Assembly (NCBI GenBank): GCA_029207755.1 | Contig: JARCOQ010000012.1 | Location: 3,864,001 to 3,928,000, forward strand | From: Chamaea fasciata | Taxonomy: Eukaryota > Chordata > Aves > Passeriformes > Sylviidae | Length of the DNA stretch: 64,000 nt | Direction: 5' to 3' | Shown here: one piece after another, positions 41,568 to 52,045 of the stretch | Layout: the number at the start of each line of letters is the position of its first letter | Numbering within the stretch: the first letter of the stretch is position 1 | Translations under genes and position numbers: made by a program | Notes under the pieces: generated by a model | Told to the model about the DNA's origin: nothing | Seen by the model: only the letters and a program-made list of their open reading frames with translations | Databases searched by the model: none

Positions 41568-42005
41568 TGTAGGAGAGAATTTGGGTGACCTTGCCCCTGC
41601 TAAGTAACAGCTGTGTTAATTACCCAACACAGCCTCGCCCCTGATGAGTCACAGCTGTATCCAATAAAGATAAGTGTGATAAAAGGGAGTGGGTTAGCTA
41701 ATGAGGGGAGAATCGCTGCTTTGAGGTTAGTGTGGCTGTGTAGTCAGAGCCTGTTGTTAGAACCTGCAGCCACAGTCTAGCTGGGTAAATGCCTGCAGTT
41801 GTGGTTTAGCAGGAAATAAGCAGCAGTCAGAGGCTGCAAGGGAAACCTCCAGCAGGAGCTTGCTGCAGCCAGAGTCAGTGAAGAGTTGGAGTCAGGATGG
41901 CTGAGCTGCAAAGAGGAATAAACCAGGACCCTTTTCATGCTGTGATAAACAAGAAGTCTTTATCTTGGCTCATTTCTACCGTCTAGCAAGAGGGCTGGTG
42001 CAACA
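41568..42005 (+). mobile_element. Solo LTR-like element of an endogenous retrovirus
   Basis: The segment is more GC-rich than its surroundings and is organised like a compact avian retroviral LTR read on the + strand. A tandemly repeated block lies near the 5' side (41589-41676). A CCAAT box (41661-41665) is followed by a TATA-like GATAAAAG (41678-41685), and an AATAAA signal (41917-41922) precedes a CT-rich tail. Edges starting TGTAGG and ending GCAACA give TG...CA termini and a length of 438 bp, but no convincing target-site duplication flanks them (only CCTC is shared nearby), so the limits are uncertain. No internal retroviral genes adjoin it, hence 'solo'. A SINE-like or other repeat is the alternative. 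Confidence 0.5.
41589..41676 (+). repeat. 44-bp imperfect direct repeat in presumed U3
   Basis: CCTTGCCCCTGCTAAGTAACAGCTGT starts at 41589 and recurs as CCTCGCCCCTGATGAGTCACAGCTGT starting at 41633, a 44-bp period. The second copy contains a consensus AP-1 site TGAGTCA (41645-41651), and the first has a decayed version of it. Direct repeats carrying factor sites are typical of retroviral U3 enhancers. Confidence 0.7.
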
Positions 42006-44320
42006 CCTCATGAGTGGCTTTCTGTGGGTGTTGCTGAAATACTGTTTTCCACAATACCACGTGAGTTTGTGAAAACCAAATTTTGGTATATTTCTTACTT
42101 AGCCAATTGCAAAAACTTGAATATTCACGCAATTGTTAAGTTCTGCAGAGGCTACTTTTAGATATTTTTTTAGATATATCATTAATTTCTTCAACCAGTC
42201 TGGGGAGAGACCCATCTAAGAAACAGGCAGTATTCCTTTAAATGCTAACATCTAATGCAAGAGAAGATACTTCTGGTTTTCAAGCACATCCATTTTAAAT
42301 AGAAAGTAGGCCAAAGAGTGGGTACTGGATCTACTTTTTCTTAATGTTTATAGGAAGCAATTGGAAAGGAATGATATTCTGTGGGGGAGTTAAATAATAT
42401 GCACTGGGTCAGTGCTCTGGTCTTGCAGGAGGGAGAACTCGTACAACTGCCTGCAGGATGCTGAAGGAGATCATGAGGTTTCCCCATCTCTATTGATCAT
42501 GTGCCAATTCTCTACAGTCAGCAGCTATTTCAAAGAGATTTAGATGATGTCACAGGAAATAAATAATTTCCCCTTTCCAACTGAAATGCTTTATATGCTG
42601 CAGGATACTTTAGTATCATAACAGCACACAGTGTATATTTCATTATGTGCTCCATTTTTATGTGTAACTCTTAAAGAGCAGAGTTTGGTTCTTTTTTTTT
42701 CTTTCTCTCAAAATTAATCTAATTTGCCGGAGGTTTTTTTTTGCGGTGGTGGGGAGGGCAGGTTAATCAGTCTTACAAAGTGAAAAGAACTTTGACTACA
42801 AAATAAATTCAGCAATGTACTTTACAACACGCTAAAACTTGATCATAAAAATAGTGCAAAGGTAGCCTCATCATTCCCTCCTTAGCTCTTTGAAGTTTAG
42901 ATCTAAAATACTGCAGACTGCTAAAATTTATAAACTGTGTAAAGTAAAATATCCTGTATTTCTGAATTGCCTGCTGGTGCTGAAAGTTATAGTTTCCCCC
43001 TACATGTGGCTGCCAGAGAAGAATCTATCTCATGTGGGTAGCTGGAGAAACAATGCAAAGTTGTGTCTTTACAAATACATGGCACAGAAAGGTTTTTCTT
43101 TGTTTGTTGACTTTTAAATTTGGTGAAAAATAAGATGCCTATATAAGATTGGACACTTTCACTAAAAAGAGCAATGTGTCAGAAAGTGGATACTTCCCCC
43201 CCCCCCCCCCCTTTATACTCACAGAATCAACACTAAATTGCAATTACAGAAGTTTGCATTTTTGTTTGAAATATTTCCCTTTATGCAAAGGAAATATGTA
43301 TTTAATAACATTTCTCTGTAGGGATCCCTGGATGTTTCAGTACTGCTCAAGTCCCATTTTGAGAATTGAAATAGTGCTGTGATCCCATGGTTTGAATCTT
43401 TCAGAGGGACAAATCCTCACCCACTGTGAATCTGTTCCCCTCCCCTATGCATTGTTTGCTACTGTCACCACTAGTGGTTTCAGAGCTACTTCGTGAATAT
43501 GAGACTGTTTCCTCAATGTGATTGTAAACCTTAATTTTTAATTTCATGTGTCTTGGGAACCAGTTTCCTTTATCAGAATCAGTTCAAAGAAAGTCCAGTG
43601 AAAGAGGAGGGAAGAAGAGCAGATAAATACTAAGGCTAGTCATGTTTTGACTAAAAATATTGGGCTGCCTTGCCTGGGGAAGCCGTCAGGAGCAAGGCTG
43701 ATACTTTCATAATGACTCTTTTAAGGTAGCAAGAGTCACAGCTTCAGCCTTGTGTCTTGTGAATCAGGTGAAATTGCCAATACTGATTCTTCTCATGTCA
43801 GACATTTTATTCTGCAGTCTAAAAGCTCTTTGCTGTCATTATTTAGAAATTGGTGTTACTATTTTCTTATATGTATTAGAATTATTGAGAGGCTGCACAA
43901 GCACACAGTGCCTCATCTGCTTGATCTGCCACATCTGTTTTTCTGGAAACTGTTGAAAGTCTGGAATTAAAACATTTCCTGTTCTTAAACCTACTGCTTA
44001 TTATTTTATATAGTCTCTTTATTTCTGCATGGTTTCTCAACACTCTTGGATATAGTGATCTACAAAGAAAAATAAATACTCAGTTGAGGATGTTATTTAT
44101 AGTATGCCAAGAAGGGAAAAAAGAAAGAAATGTATGCCTCATCTAAAACTTCAGAAGGGAATCATTCACTGAAGATGATGTGCTGTTTGTTGGAAATGAG
44201 GAAACTCAAGGTACACAAAGACATTCTGGTTTTAGGTCCTTTGGTTCTAGGCTATCAATTATGTGGCGCAGGAAGTTTGGTGCTCTGGAGGTTTTCTTAG
44301 ATGCTGAGAGTAGCTTCAAC
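42006..44320. other. AT-rich DNA with a C16 run, no gene seen
   Basis: No gene recognised. A 16-base C homopolymer at 43196-43211 is unusual in this AT-rich setting. The overlapping frames at 43149-43382 and 43750-43970 are not convincing. Confidence 0.6.
43196..43211 (+). repeat. C16 homopolymer
   Basis: Sixteen cytosines in a row. Length is likely polymorphic and prone to sequencing error. The G-rich complement could form a quadruplex. Confidence 0.85.
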
Positions 44321-44329
44321 TAAACTTTT

Positions 44330-44385
44330 TAGATGCTCAGAACTTCTGGAATTGGATGCTTAGTGTCTCAAATGGAGTAGCAGCA
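44330..44385. repeat. Second copy of the old repeat core
   Basis: TAGATGCTCAGAACTTCTG at 44330-44348 is identical over 19 bases to 15387-15405. It continues into GGATGCTTAGTGTCTCAAATGG, in keeping with the same ancient interspersed family. A related CTTAGATGCTGAGAGTAG lies just upstream at 44297-44314. Boundaries are unclear. Confidence 0.4.
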
Positions 44386-47320
44386 TTCTTTATAAATCAG
44401 CCTTCTGTGGGAACTGTATTGTCTGTCTAAAGACTGTAAGGAAGATTTATCATGCAGTGTTTTTGGGATGCTTGGATATTGACTCTCTCATTGCACTTAA
44501 TAAGAGGAGGAGATACCAATTTAAGTATAAAGTTTCTAGCTTAACTGATTATTTCTGCTGGAACAAATTTTCTCTGGCATCAGACTCCATGACTGGGCTG
44601 GCTGGGACCTCAACAGCTTCTTCACTGTAGGGTCATATGCTGCCTGTTGGAGACAGTAACTTAAACCCAAAACCAATCTCATAAAATCAATGTGGTATCT
44701 CTTTTTGGACTGGATTTTGACTTTGGACTGTCCAGGATAATACTATTATTTTTAGAGTGACCAGAGGATCTGAGTCAGCCAGCAAATGAACCAAGGTGAA
44801 ATACTCCAGGAGGCAGAGACACTAAGGATATGACCAAAGGAAAAAAGGTCCTCATGGTATAAATACTTTAAAACAGAGCTTTCCATCATTTGTCTCACAT
44901 GACAGAACACATAACCCAGAACAGAGGTGGAAGCAAGAGAAATTGATGTCTTCTGTGTTTACTTGGCTGCTTTGGAAGTTTTTCACCTACCATTTCCACT
45001 GAGCCCACCATATTTCCATCGAGTACAATGGGAGTAGAATTTAAAATTGTACTTTCTGTGACATGTGAATGGTTAACGCATAATCGTTCTTGCTAGCATT
45101 AACTTTATTTTTGTAAATGGACTTTAAGATCAACTGTGCTAGAAAATTTCTTATAAAAGTAGAGAAGGCTCTGGATGATGGAACTGTTCTTTTTTTTTTT
45201 TCTCAAGAATGAAAACGCACTTCTGGAATACTGATAATCTAGAAATTGTTAGTTCTGATTTCTTCATTTTGAAGCTGTCCTAAAATGTGGCATCCTTGTG
45301 ACCCTACTCTTGGCATGTGCCTCCTTTATAACATTTGAGTTTGTTGACCAATTTTAAGCAAATTTGGCATGGGTGAAAGTCACAGATGTTGGGTATGTTC
45401 ATGTTTCATGAAAATGAGAGTTGGATATTGGAGAGATAGAATTATTGTCATATCCTTACCCAAGGAAGACAGCAAAATTAATCTTTGGTTAGGCATCAGA
45501 GACTCTGCATAAACTCACCCTTGAGACAGAAATCTCAGCTATGATATTGGACTGTGATAGTTTTGAGGCTCAGAAAATTACCAGGTGAGGCTTGGGGAAG
45601 TTTTTTCCCCTCCAGCTGAAAAGAGCATCCATATACTTTGAACTGGAATAACTTCAGACATTAAAAAAAAAAAAAGTCAATTAGAGCTTTGATGAGAGCA
45701 CTCAGGTCTAATTTAGAACAACCTGGACTGAGCATGAAGTAGCTCTAAAAATAACAGGGCACTTAAGAAACTCAAAAGGGTGCATGGAAAAAATACAGAT
45801 TTACATAGTTAAAAGACTGAATAAGTAAAGATGGAGATTTGCTGCCACTATTTTTGTTGCCACTTCATCACCCAGAGAAGAAAGAGATGAGGACTTTACG
45901 TGTAGTTTGAAGTTTAAGGAATGATTTGTCATCCCTGAGTTACCATAGTATCTGGTTTCCCTGGTTACCAGTGACCATGGAAGGGACACTAGGGAAGCTG
46001 AAGGCTGGTTATATATTTATTTTTTGAGAAGGGAAAAGAGAAAGAGGTCAGAGAAAATTTTTGTGTGTGTGAGAACAGAATGTGAGAATAGTGCTGGAGG
46101 ATAACAGATTTTTGTCTGAAATGGAATTTATAGATTTCTTTTCAGTGCAAGGAGTTAAGTAGTTGAAAGTAAAAGATTGGTGGTGAAAAACAGAAATTCT
46201 GATTTAAAAATGAGGAAAAGAAGAGCTCTAAGGCTGTCTTCCTGAGAAGCTGGAGGTCGTGTCAATACAGGTGGTGATACAGGGTGCTATTTGACCAGAT
46301 TTCCTCTTCTCCATGGTAGCACTGGACAGGTCCTTTCTGTGCTTGGGGCTTTACAAACAGACAACCAATCTCCTTGTGGCGTAGACAGCGTATTTCTTGC
46401 TAATCCAGAAGATTGTTTTGATGATTCTTGTGGCTGAGACTGCTGAATGGTTCCCAGAATGGAAATTTAAGGAAATCCTTTGTTTCCTTATGGTCTGTTG
46501 CATTATTGTCAAGAGACGAATAAATATGGCAGATTATAGCAAGGAGGGTTCTTAATGAGTGTTTGTTTGCTGGTTTCAACAATAAGAACATTGCTGATTT
46601 TCCATGTTGCTTTCAAACTTACCTGTTTCATGTTCAGACAACCTTTTAAAAGATGCCACACTGTTACAGACACCTAATGCAACAAACCCTCCTGGGCAGC
46701 TTTGGGTTTGATATTCAGTGGAAAGCAAAGGAAGCCTGTAATTGCTTTCATCCTTTAGACTTGTTGACACTTAATCAGAGCTCAGATTTCCAGGGAGGAA
46801 TTATTCAGGCTTGGGGAATTTTTGACACCCCTACATTAGTAAAATATTTTTTTAGACATTTTAATATTCTTATTCCACAAGGACCTGTTCATGTCAGAGA
46901 ATCTTTTACAGAAAATTCCCACTAATGTAAGAGTGGCTCTGCTGCACTAGTTCCAGTGTCTGAGGCAGCTTAAATGGAAGCATAATTCTGTTTTATCCCT
47001 GTTTTGTCCATGATACACATATCTTTGATTTCTTCATTTCTAGGACAATTTACAGGTATTTGACTGGACCAGCTTCTCCCTATCCTTAAAACAAAACAAT
47101 ACAAAGGCTTAAATACAAGAATACTAAACTTTATCATGTGTGGACTATTGTTTATGGCTGAAATTGTAAATCTCTGTCTTTAATATGCTCTTTTATTTCT
47201 TTGAACACAGGCCAGATGGTAGGGAACAGATGATTTTACTAGTTAGATAATTTTAAGCATGTGATCACAATGTTGCAAGTAAATACATAATTTTCCTATC
47301 TCTCATTACTGAGCTTGTTT
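44386..47320. other. AT-rich unique DNA, no gene seen
   Basis: No frame over 90 codons and no recognised protein. A 13-base A run lies at 45663-45675. A strong minus-strand donor (CAG/GTAAGTTT, near 46618-46628) has no matching acceptor that I could find. Confidence 0.6.
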
Positions 47321-47380
47321 ATGTTCCATTCAAAACTTAGTAAATAAAATGTTCCATTAAAAACTTATTTACTAAGTTTT
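47321..47380. repeat. Composite direct plus inverted repeat
   Basis: A 19-base unit ATGTTCCATTCAAAACTTA (47321-47339) recurs at 47349-47367 with a single mismatch (28-bp period). Overlapping this, AAAACTTAGTAAATAA (47332-47347) and TTATTTACTAAGTTTT (47365-47380) are a perfect 16-bp inverted repeat with a 17-base spacer. Direct and inverted copies of the same local sequence are what a replication template switch leaves behind. Confidence 0.9.
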
Positions 47381-47966
47381 TCAGAGGTCTTCTTAGTAAT
47401 TTTATTTTCAAGATCATTTAAAATACCGAATAGCCACTTCATTATATGTTTAAGGCAGAGATTTGTAGGGAAAAAGAAGAAAGACAACACTGTGTGTATG
47501 AGTCTTTAAATTTATTGGGGCAAATTTTATCTGGATTTGACCCTTAAACTCAAGGCTTCAGACTATTAGTAACTATTATGTAATGATGATTTAAATATCC
47601 TGAGCATTTCAGCAGCCTGCAGAATACCTTAATTCACCAGAGGAGAAGGCTTCTGTAGTATTGTAGTAGTGCTCTGAGCTTATTCATAACTAATAAATTA
47701 CCAACTACCATTAATTTAGGTTAGTGATTCTGATGACTTTAGTAGATTTATAGTATATGAAGGTAGAAAGGAGATTCACACTTTGATTCTTCAGATTTAT
47801 TGTGCTCATATTCCCTTTCATTTGCCAGTATAACTCAAAATATTTGTTTCCAAATCTGAGTTCAGATCCCAAAATTCTCTCAGTTTCTTCCAATTTATTG
47901 CATTTTTCCTTTGGATTGCATTTTTTGCTGCTGTGTTTTTAAAAGGATATCTCTGTTTTGATCCTG

Positions 47967-48082
47967 ATTTGCATGAGTGCAATGTCAAACGTCCACATGC
48001 AAATGGGGTGGTTACATCTGCATACCATCATGCATGCGGTCCCACTTTGCTTTGGCAGGTAGGCAAGAGCTAAAATGCAAAT
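47967..48082. promoter_or_regulatory. Cluster of three consensus octamer (POU) sites
   Basis: ATTTGCAT (47967-47974, the octamer on the minus strand), ATGCAAAT (47997-48004) and ATGCAAAT (48075-48082) fall within 116 bp. The interval also holds the palindromic CATGCATGC (near 48030) and is free of repeats. Octamers bind OCT/POU-class factors. The cluster lies about 210 bp upstream of the exon-like segment at 48296, so an enhancer or promoter role is possible. Confidence 0.4.
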
Positions 48083-48295
48083 TTAAGTTAGTCTCAGTAT
48101 TGTCACGATTCTCATTCATGTGACAGAAAAGGAGAATTTTATTAATGGATTGGAGGAGGGTGTTTAAGGGGAGCCTTCCCAGCCTAATAGGCTTGAACCA
48201 GCAACATGGGCTGATTAAGTGAAAAAAAAAATCTGTTGGTCCCATGCACTGTCACATTATTCCCATGAAGCTTTTTTTTTTTCTTGTGTGTGCAG

Positions 48296-48478
48296 GATCC
48301 CTTACAGAAACTTCTTTCTCAGTCATCTTTCCGCTTTGACATGAGACAAGTTCTCCAGACAATGCCCCCCTGCGAATTCTTCACTTTGGTGCCCACAGCC
48401 AGAGCTCAGTTCAGCACTTTCACCTCAGGGGCTGAAGGGGTCCAAGTGCCACCTTCAAGTGGCAGAAGAGAGCCCCAG
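48296..48478 (+). CDS. Candidate in-frame 61-codon exon, gene unknown
   Basis: A T11 tract and TTCTTGTGTGTGCAG (AG at 48294-48295) make a good 3' splice site. CCCCAG/GTACC supplies a 5' splice site with weaker intronic consensus. The 183 nt between them are open throughout in one frame and a multiple of three, so the exon could be skipped or included without a frameshift. Base composition is clearly richer in G+C than the flanks. The predicted segment begins DPLQKLLSQSSFRFDMRQ and ends with a polar, Pro/Ser/Arg-rich stretch. There is no ATG near the start, so it would have to be an internal exon. I recognise no domain. Alternatives are a fragment of a decayed mobile element or a chance frame helped by GC content. 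The donor reads GTACC, short of GTRAG, which lowers confidence. Confidence 0.25.
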
Positions 48479-51400
48479 GTACCAGGGCCACTCCTTGGGT
48501 GAGCACAGGCTGGGTCTGTATGAGAGGGCAAAGCCACTCCTCCCACCTCGTCCCTACAGTGGCACAGACAGTGTTCTCCTTTACTCATTAATGGGAAATG
48601 CTGGTGATCCTCCTGTGCCGGAGTCTCATTCTTTCCTGCCAGCTGGTATCCTCTGATAGGGAGGTTTTCAGCAATGAGATTCCCTCCCCCATCCTGACAT
48701 TTAAGGTAAAATCTCCCTTTCCTCAGGCACAGCTACTTGTGTCTGGGTTTGTTGATAGGCACTGGATAGCTTACAGTTAATACGTGTTCTGACCACCTTT
48801 TTAAAAAACATATAGCAACATTTTAACATTGCCAGTCTTCCTGAAACATGACTGTCTTGTAAAATGTTATTCCTTTTATGCTGCTGAAAAATATTTTATT
48901 CAAATATGATTTAACAGCTAATATAAGGTTATAATTTCTTTGGTAGAAAGCTCCCCCCTCCTTTTTTTTTTGTTTCTTTTGATGTTCAGATAAAGTGAAA
49001 AAAGCCCAAAAAATCCTCCAAACCCCCACCCACAATTGCCTAACTCCAAGACCAGCACAGCATACAACTTTGAGGAAAATCTGCCATGAAATAAAAATAG
49101 AACATGCATTGGAAAGGACAGAATTCAGTTAAAAGGTCGCCAGTGTACACATTTTACTACTTGTTCATAAATAGTAATTTAATTTTCTGTTCTGTTTTGC
49201 TGACATATTCCAAAAATCTCTATCAGAGGGTGCTTTGTTGACCTTACCCTTACTCGCTAAATTTTACAAGCACAGTGATAGTTGCTTCCCTTGAAAAAGA
49301 TATTGTTGCCAGTAATCATTGCTAAGTGTAACCTCATCTACCCCATATGTGACAACAGAGCCAGCCTTTAAAAAAATGAAAAAAGGAGAGGGAAGAAAAA
49401 AAAAAGACATCGGTGCTCTGAACCTCACAATTTAGCAAAGGGAAACAACTTTTTGAACAACCCTACCCCCCAAAGCCCCACCTGCAGCTTGTTAAATAAC
49501 TGCCTAGTGAAGACACCACCCCCAAACCACCGCGAGGATCCAGGTGTTGGCCATTTGTGCTAATGTTTTTTAAATGAATCCCATCAAAAGGGTGATTCAG
49601 CAGATTAAAACTGAGGTATTTGAAGAAGCTTGGGAGGGAGGAACTTGGTAGTCCTCTCCTGCTAGGGCACATTCGCCCAGAAGGTTGTTAATTGCTGTGC
49701 GAAATTTCTCCAGAGATTTAGAAGGTGTTGGTAATTGGTAGAAAGACATTAATTTATTTTCCAAGGTGAGATGTCTTCTGAGGTGAGAAATAAGTTTTAT
49801 TTAACAGGAGCAAAGATTAAGTAAAAGCTAGAAGGATGGGAGGGAGCGGTTCCTAGGGAAATGTGATGTAATAATATTTTTATTGTTTTCCCTGCAAATA
49901 GGCAGCAAAGTTGTACTAATGATTTGCTAGAAATGCTTTAATGTCTCTTGCTGTGCACAGTTATCTTGCGAAGTTTGGGTTTTGTGTCTCAGGAGGCTGC
50001 AGAAGGGGTGTGTGCCCATACCATTTCACATCAACAACAACTCCTCTACAGAAAGTTGGTCTTAAGATTTCTTAGAGATGTCTTGAATGCTTGTATTGAG
50101 AATTAAGACTCATTGCTGTTCAATGAAAGATATGTTTTGGATGCCTATTTCTGTATTCCTAAGAGATGAACTCTTTCTAAAGTAAAAATATCATTCAATG
50201 AAGGGGGCAAGTCAGCACAACCCTGTTGTAGTAGTATCTTCAGAGCTGCTTTGTTTTACGCTGTCTTTCCTGAGGAGATCAATAATGGATGGCTGACATA
50301 ATTCTTTCACCACTCAGAAATGAGAAAGCCTAAATGCATTTCTTTAGGGCAGGCATGTTTTTCATCCTGAGCTGAAAAGCCTGTAATTGAGTGAGGTTTA
50401 TAAGTGTGATTGCTATTGGTGTGTGTTCCAATCTGATGTGCCTCTGAAAGGTTCCACTGGCATTTACCTGACTCTTAGGAATGTTGACCTCATCTCCCAA
50501 GCTGCCCAGGATGTGAAATGTCTCTGGGAGACACATATACAGAATAAATCTCAGAAGCATTGAGTTTCAGCTTATGATTGTGTTGGTAACTTCCTCAAAG
50601 TTTTCTAGTTCTACCTAATTTGCATCTACTGTAACTTTGAAAGGAAAGCAGAGCTGAGAACAGCAATATTGACTTATATTTGTATAAGAAATGCTGCGGT
50701 ATTGATTTAAATTTGTATCTTCCTGGCAAAGTAATTGGAAAGACTTATCAAGCTTCCTGTTAGTAAGAACATGGGAAAACTGGAGGGCTTCTTTGACTGG
50801 ACTGTTCTGCTGCTATTCACAGGTCTAAAACATAGGGAGGAATGTGTCCCTCTGAAATGATGCGTCAGTATGGAGACACTTATAGCACAAGACTCTAAAG
50901 TACAGCTCCTATTACTTGTCAATACCAGCAGCTTTTATAGAAATTAAAATCATTTATAGAAATGAAAATGTACCTGAAGGAAAGCAGCAGGAAGAAAGGA
51001 TTACAGGTTCAGCGTGAATCCAGAGTCAGGACTGTAGTCCAGATCCCTCTCTCGTGGAAGCTGTCCTTTAAACCACTCTAATTACCTCCCCTTTCTCCAG
51101 GAAGCCCCTGTGGCACAGCTGCTCTGTGCTCTGGGCAGGATTGTGCACCTACCAAACGGACACTCACAGGGCCAGAGCATTTTCCAGACCCAGGCAGACT
51201 CTGCTGCTCCTGCCTGAGGGGATTTTATTTCATTTTATCTTTGGAAGGCCTTCTGTAGTATATTTACAGTACATTCTCCAGAATGGCTCAGGTGAATGGA
51301 GGCATCACTATGGCTGTAAAGAGAGACTGAAACTGTAGAAGACTTCATTCTATCTGCTGATTTTACCCATCTTTTAAATCAGATTAGCAGTCTGCTTTGC

Positions 51401-51620
51401 CTTGTGCTGATCCCAGAAGTTTCTTGGAAAAAACCAACAGAATTCTGTAATTTAATGTATTACTGTTTTCATCTGTTGTTTTGGAAGGCTGTGGCTAAGA
51501 CAGATTGGTTTACAGCACGTGTGAAATGTTGAAATATGGGACACAGATGCACTAGGGTAAAACAGTTCTTTTCACATTAATTACTATTGCTGAGAGAAAG
51601 GTAAATTCAACTTTGATTAG
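48479..51620. other. Mixed-composition noncoding DNA
   Basis: Frames up to 76 codons only, heavily overlapping at 48284-48780. C-rich patches near 49460-49540 (CCCTACCCCCC, ACCACCCCC) contrast with A-runs just upstream. No gene or known repeat recognised. Confidence 0.55.
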
Positions 51621-51624
51621 CATT

Positions 51625-52045
51625 TTTGAGGGGCTGGTTGGGTTTCCTGTTGTTTGTGAAAGGAAGGAATGATTTTGGGGGTGTCCTGGGAGTCCTGGCT
51701 GATGTCACAGCGCTGGGTTCTGTGGCTGAGAGGGGGACTGCCAGGTGCAGAATGATGTTGAGGGTCCTGTGGGTCCCAGCTGTCCCTGCCCAGGTGCTGC
51801 TGTGGGGTCTCTGTGGAGCAGCTGGGGCTGCTCCATATGGGACAGGGCTGGTTCCAGATGGTTCTGGAGCCACCCCAGCGCAGGGCACAGCTGAGCCCCT
51901 CGGCAACACCAGTGGTGCCTCTGTGGGAATGTTTAGAAGAGCAGAAAATGCTGGACAAATGCAGGAGGGAGGAGGAGAGGCAGGGAAAGAGCAGAAGGAA
52001 CACCACTAAGGTGCACGCCATCATTGTGTTCTTCTGTGATTGAAG
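51625..52045. other. GC-rich island of unknown origin
   Basis: This is among the most G+C-rich segments in the window and has sharp edges against AT-rich flanks. It is open in several frames on both strands: + 51626-52009 (127 codons), + 51813-52043, and the minus frame 51617-52279, the longest in the window at 220 codons. That minus frame starts at TTG and is proline/serine-rich, as expected when a GC-rich noncoding stretch lacks stops. The + strand includes a purine-rich GGAGGGAGGAGGAGAGGCAG run near 51963-51982, and AATAAA occurs about 50 bases past the island (52089). The abrupt composition suggests an inserted piece, possibly part of a retroelement or retrocopy, but I match it to no family. 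No product is assigned. Confidence 0.4.

Noticed and set aside
46618..46628. Minus-strand consensus splice donor
   Set aside because: No acceptor at a plausible exon distance was found, so no exon could be proposed.
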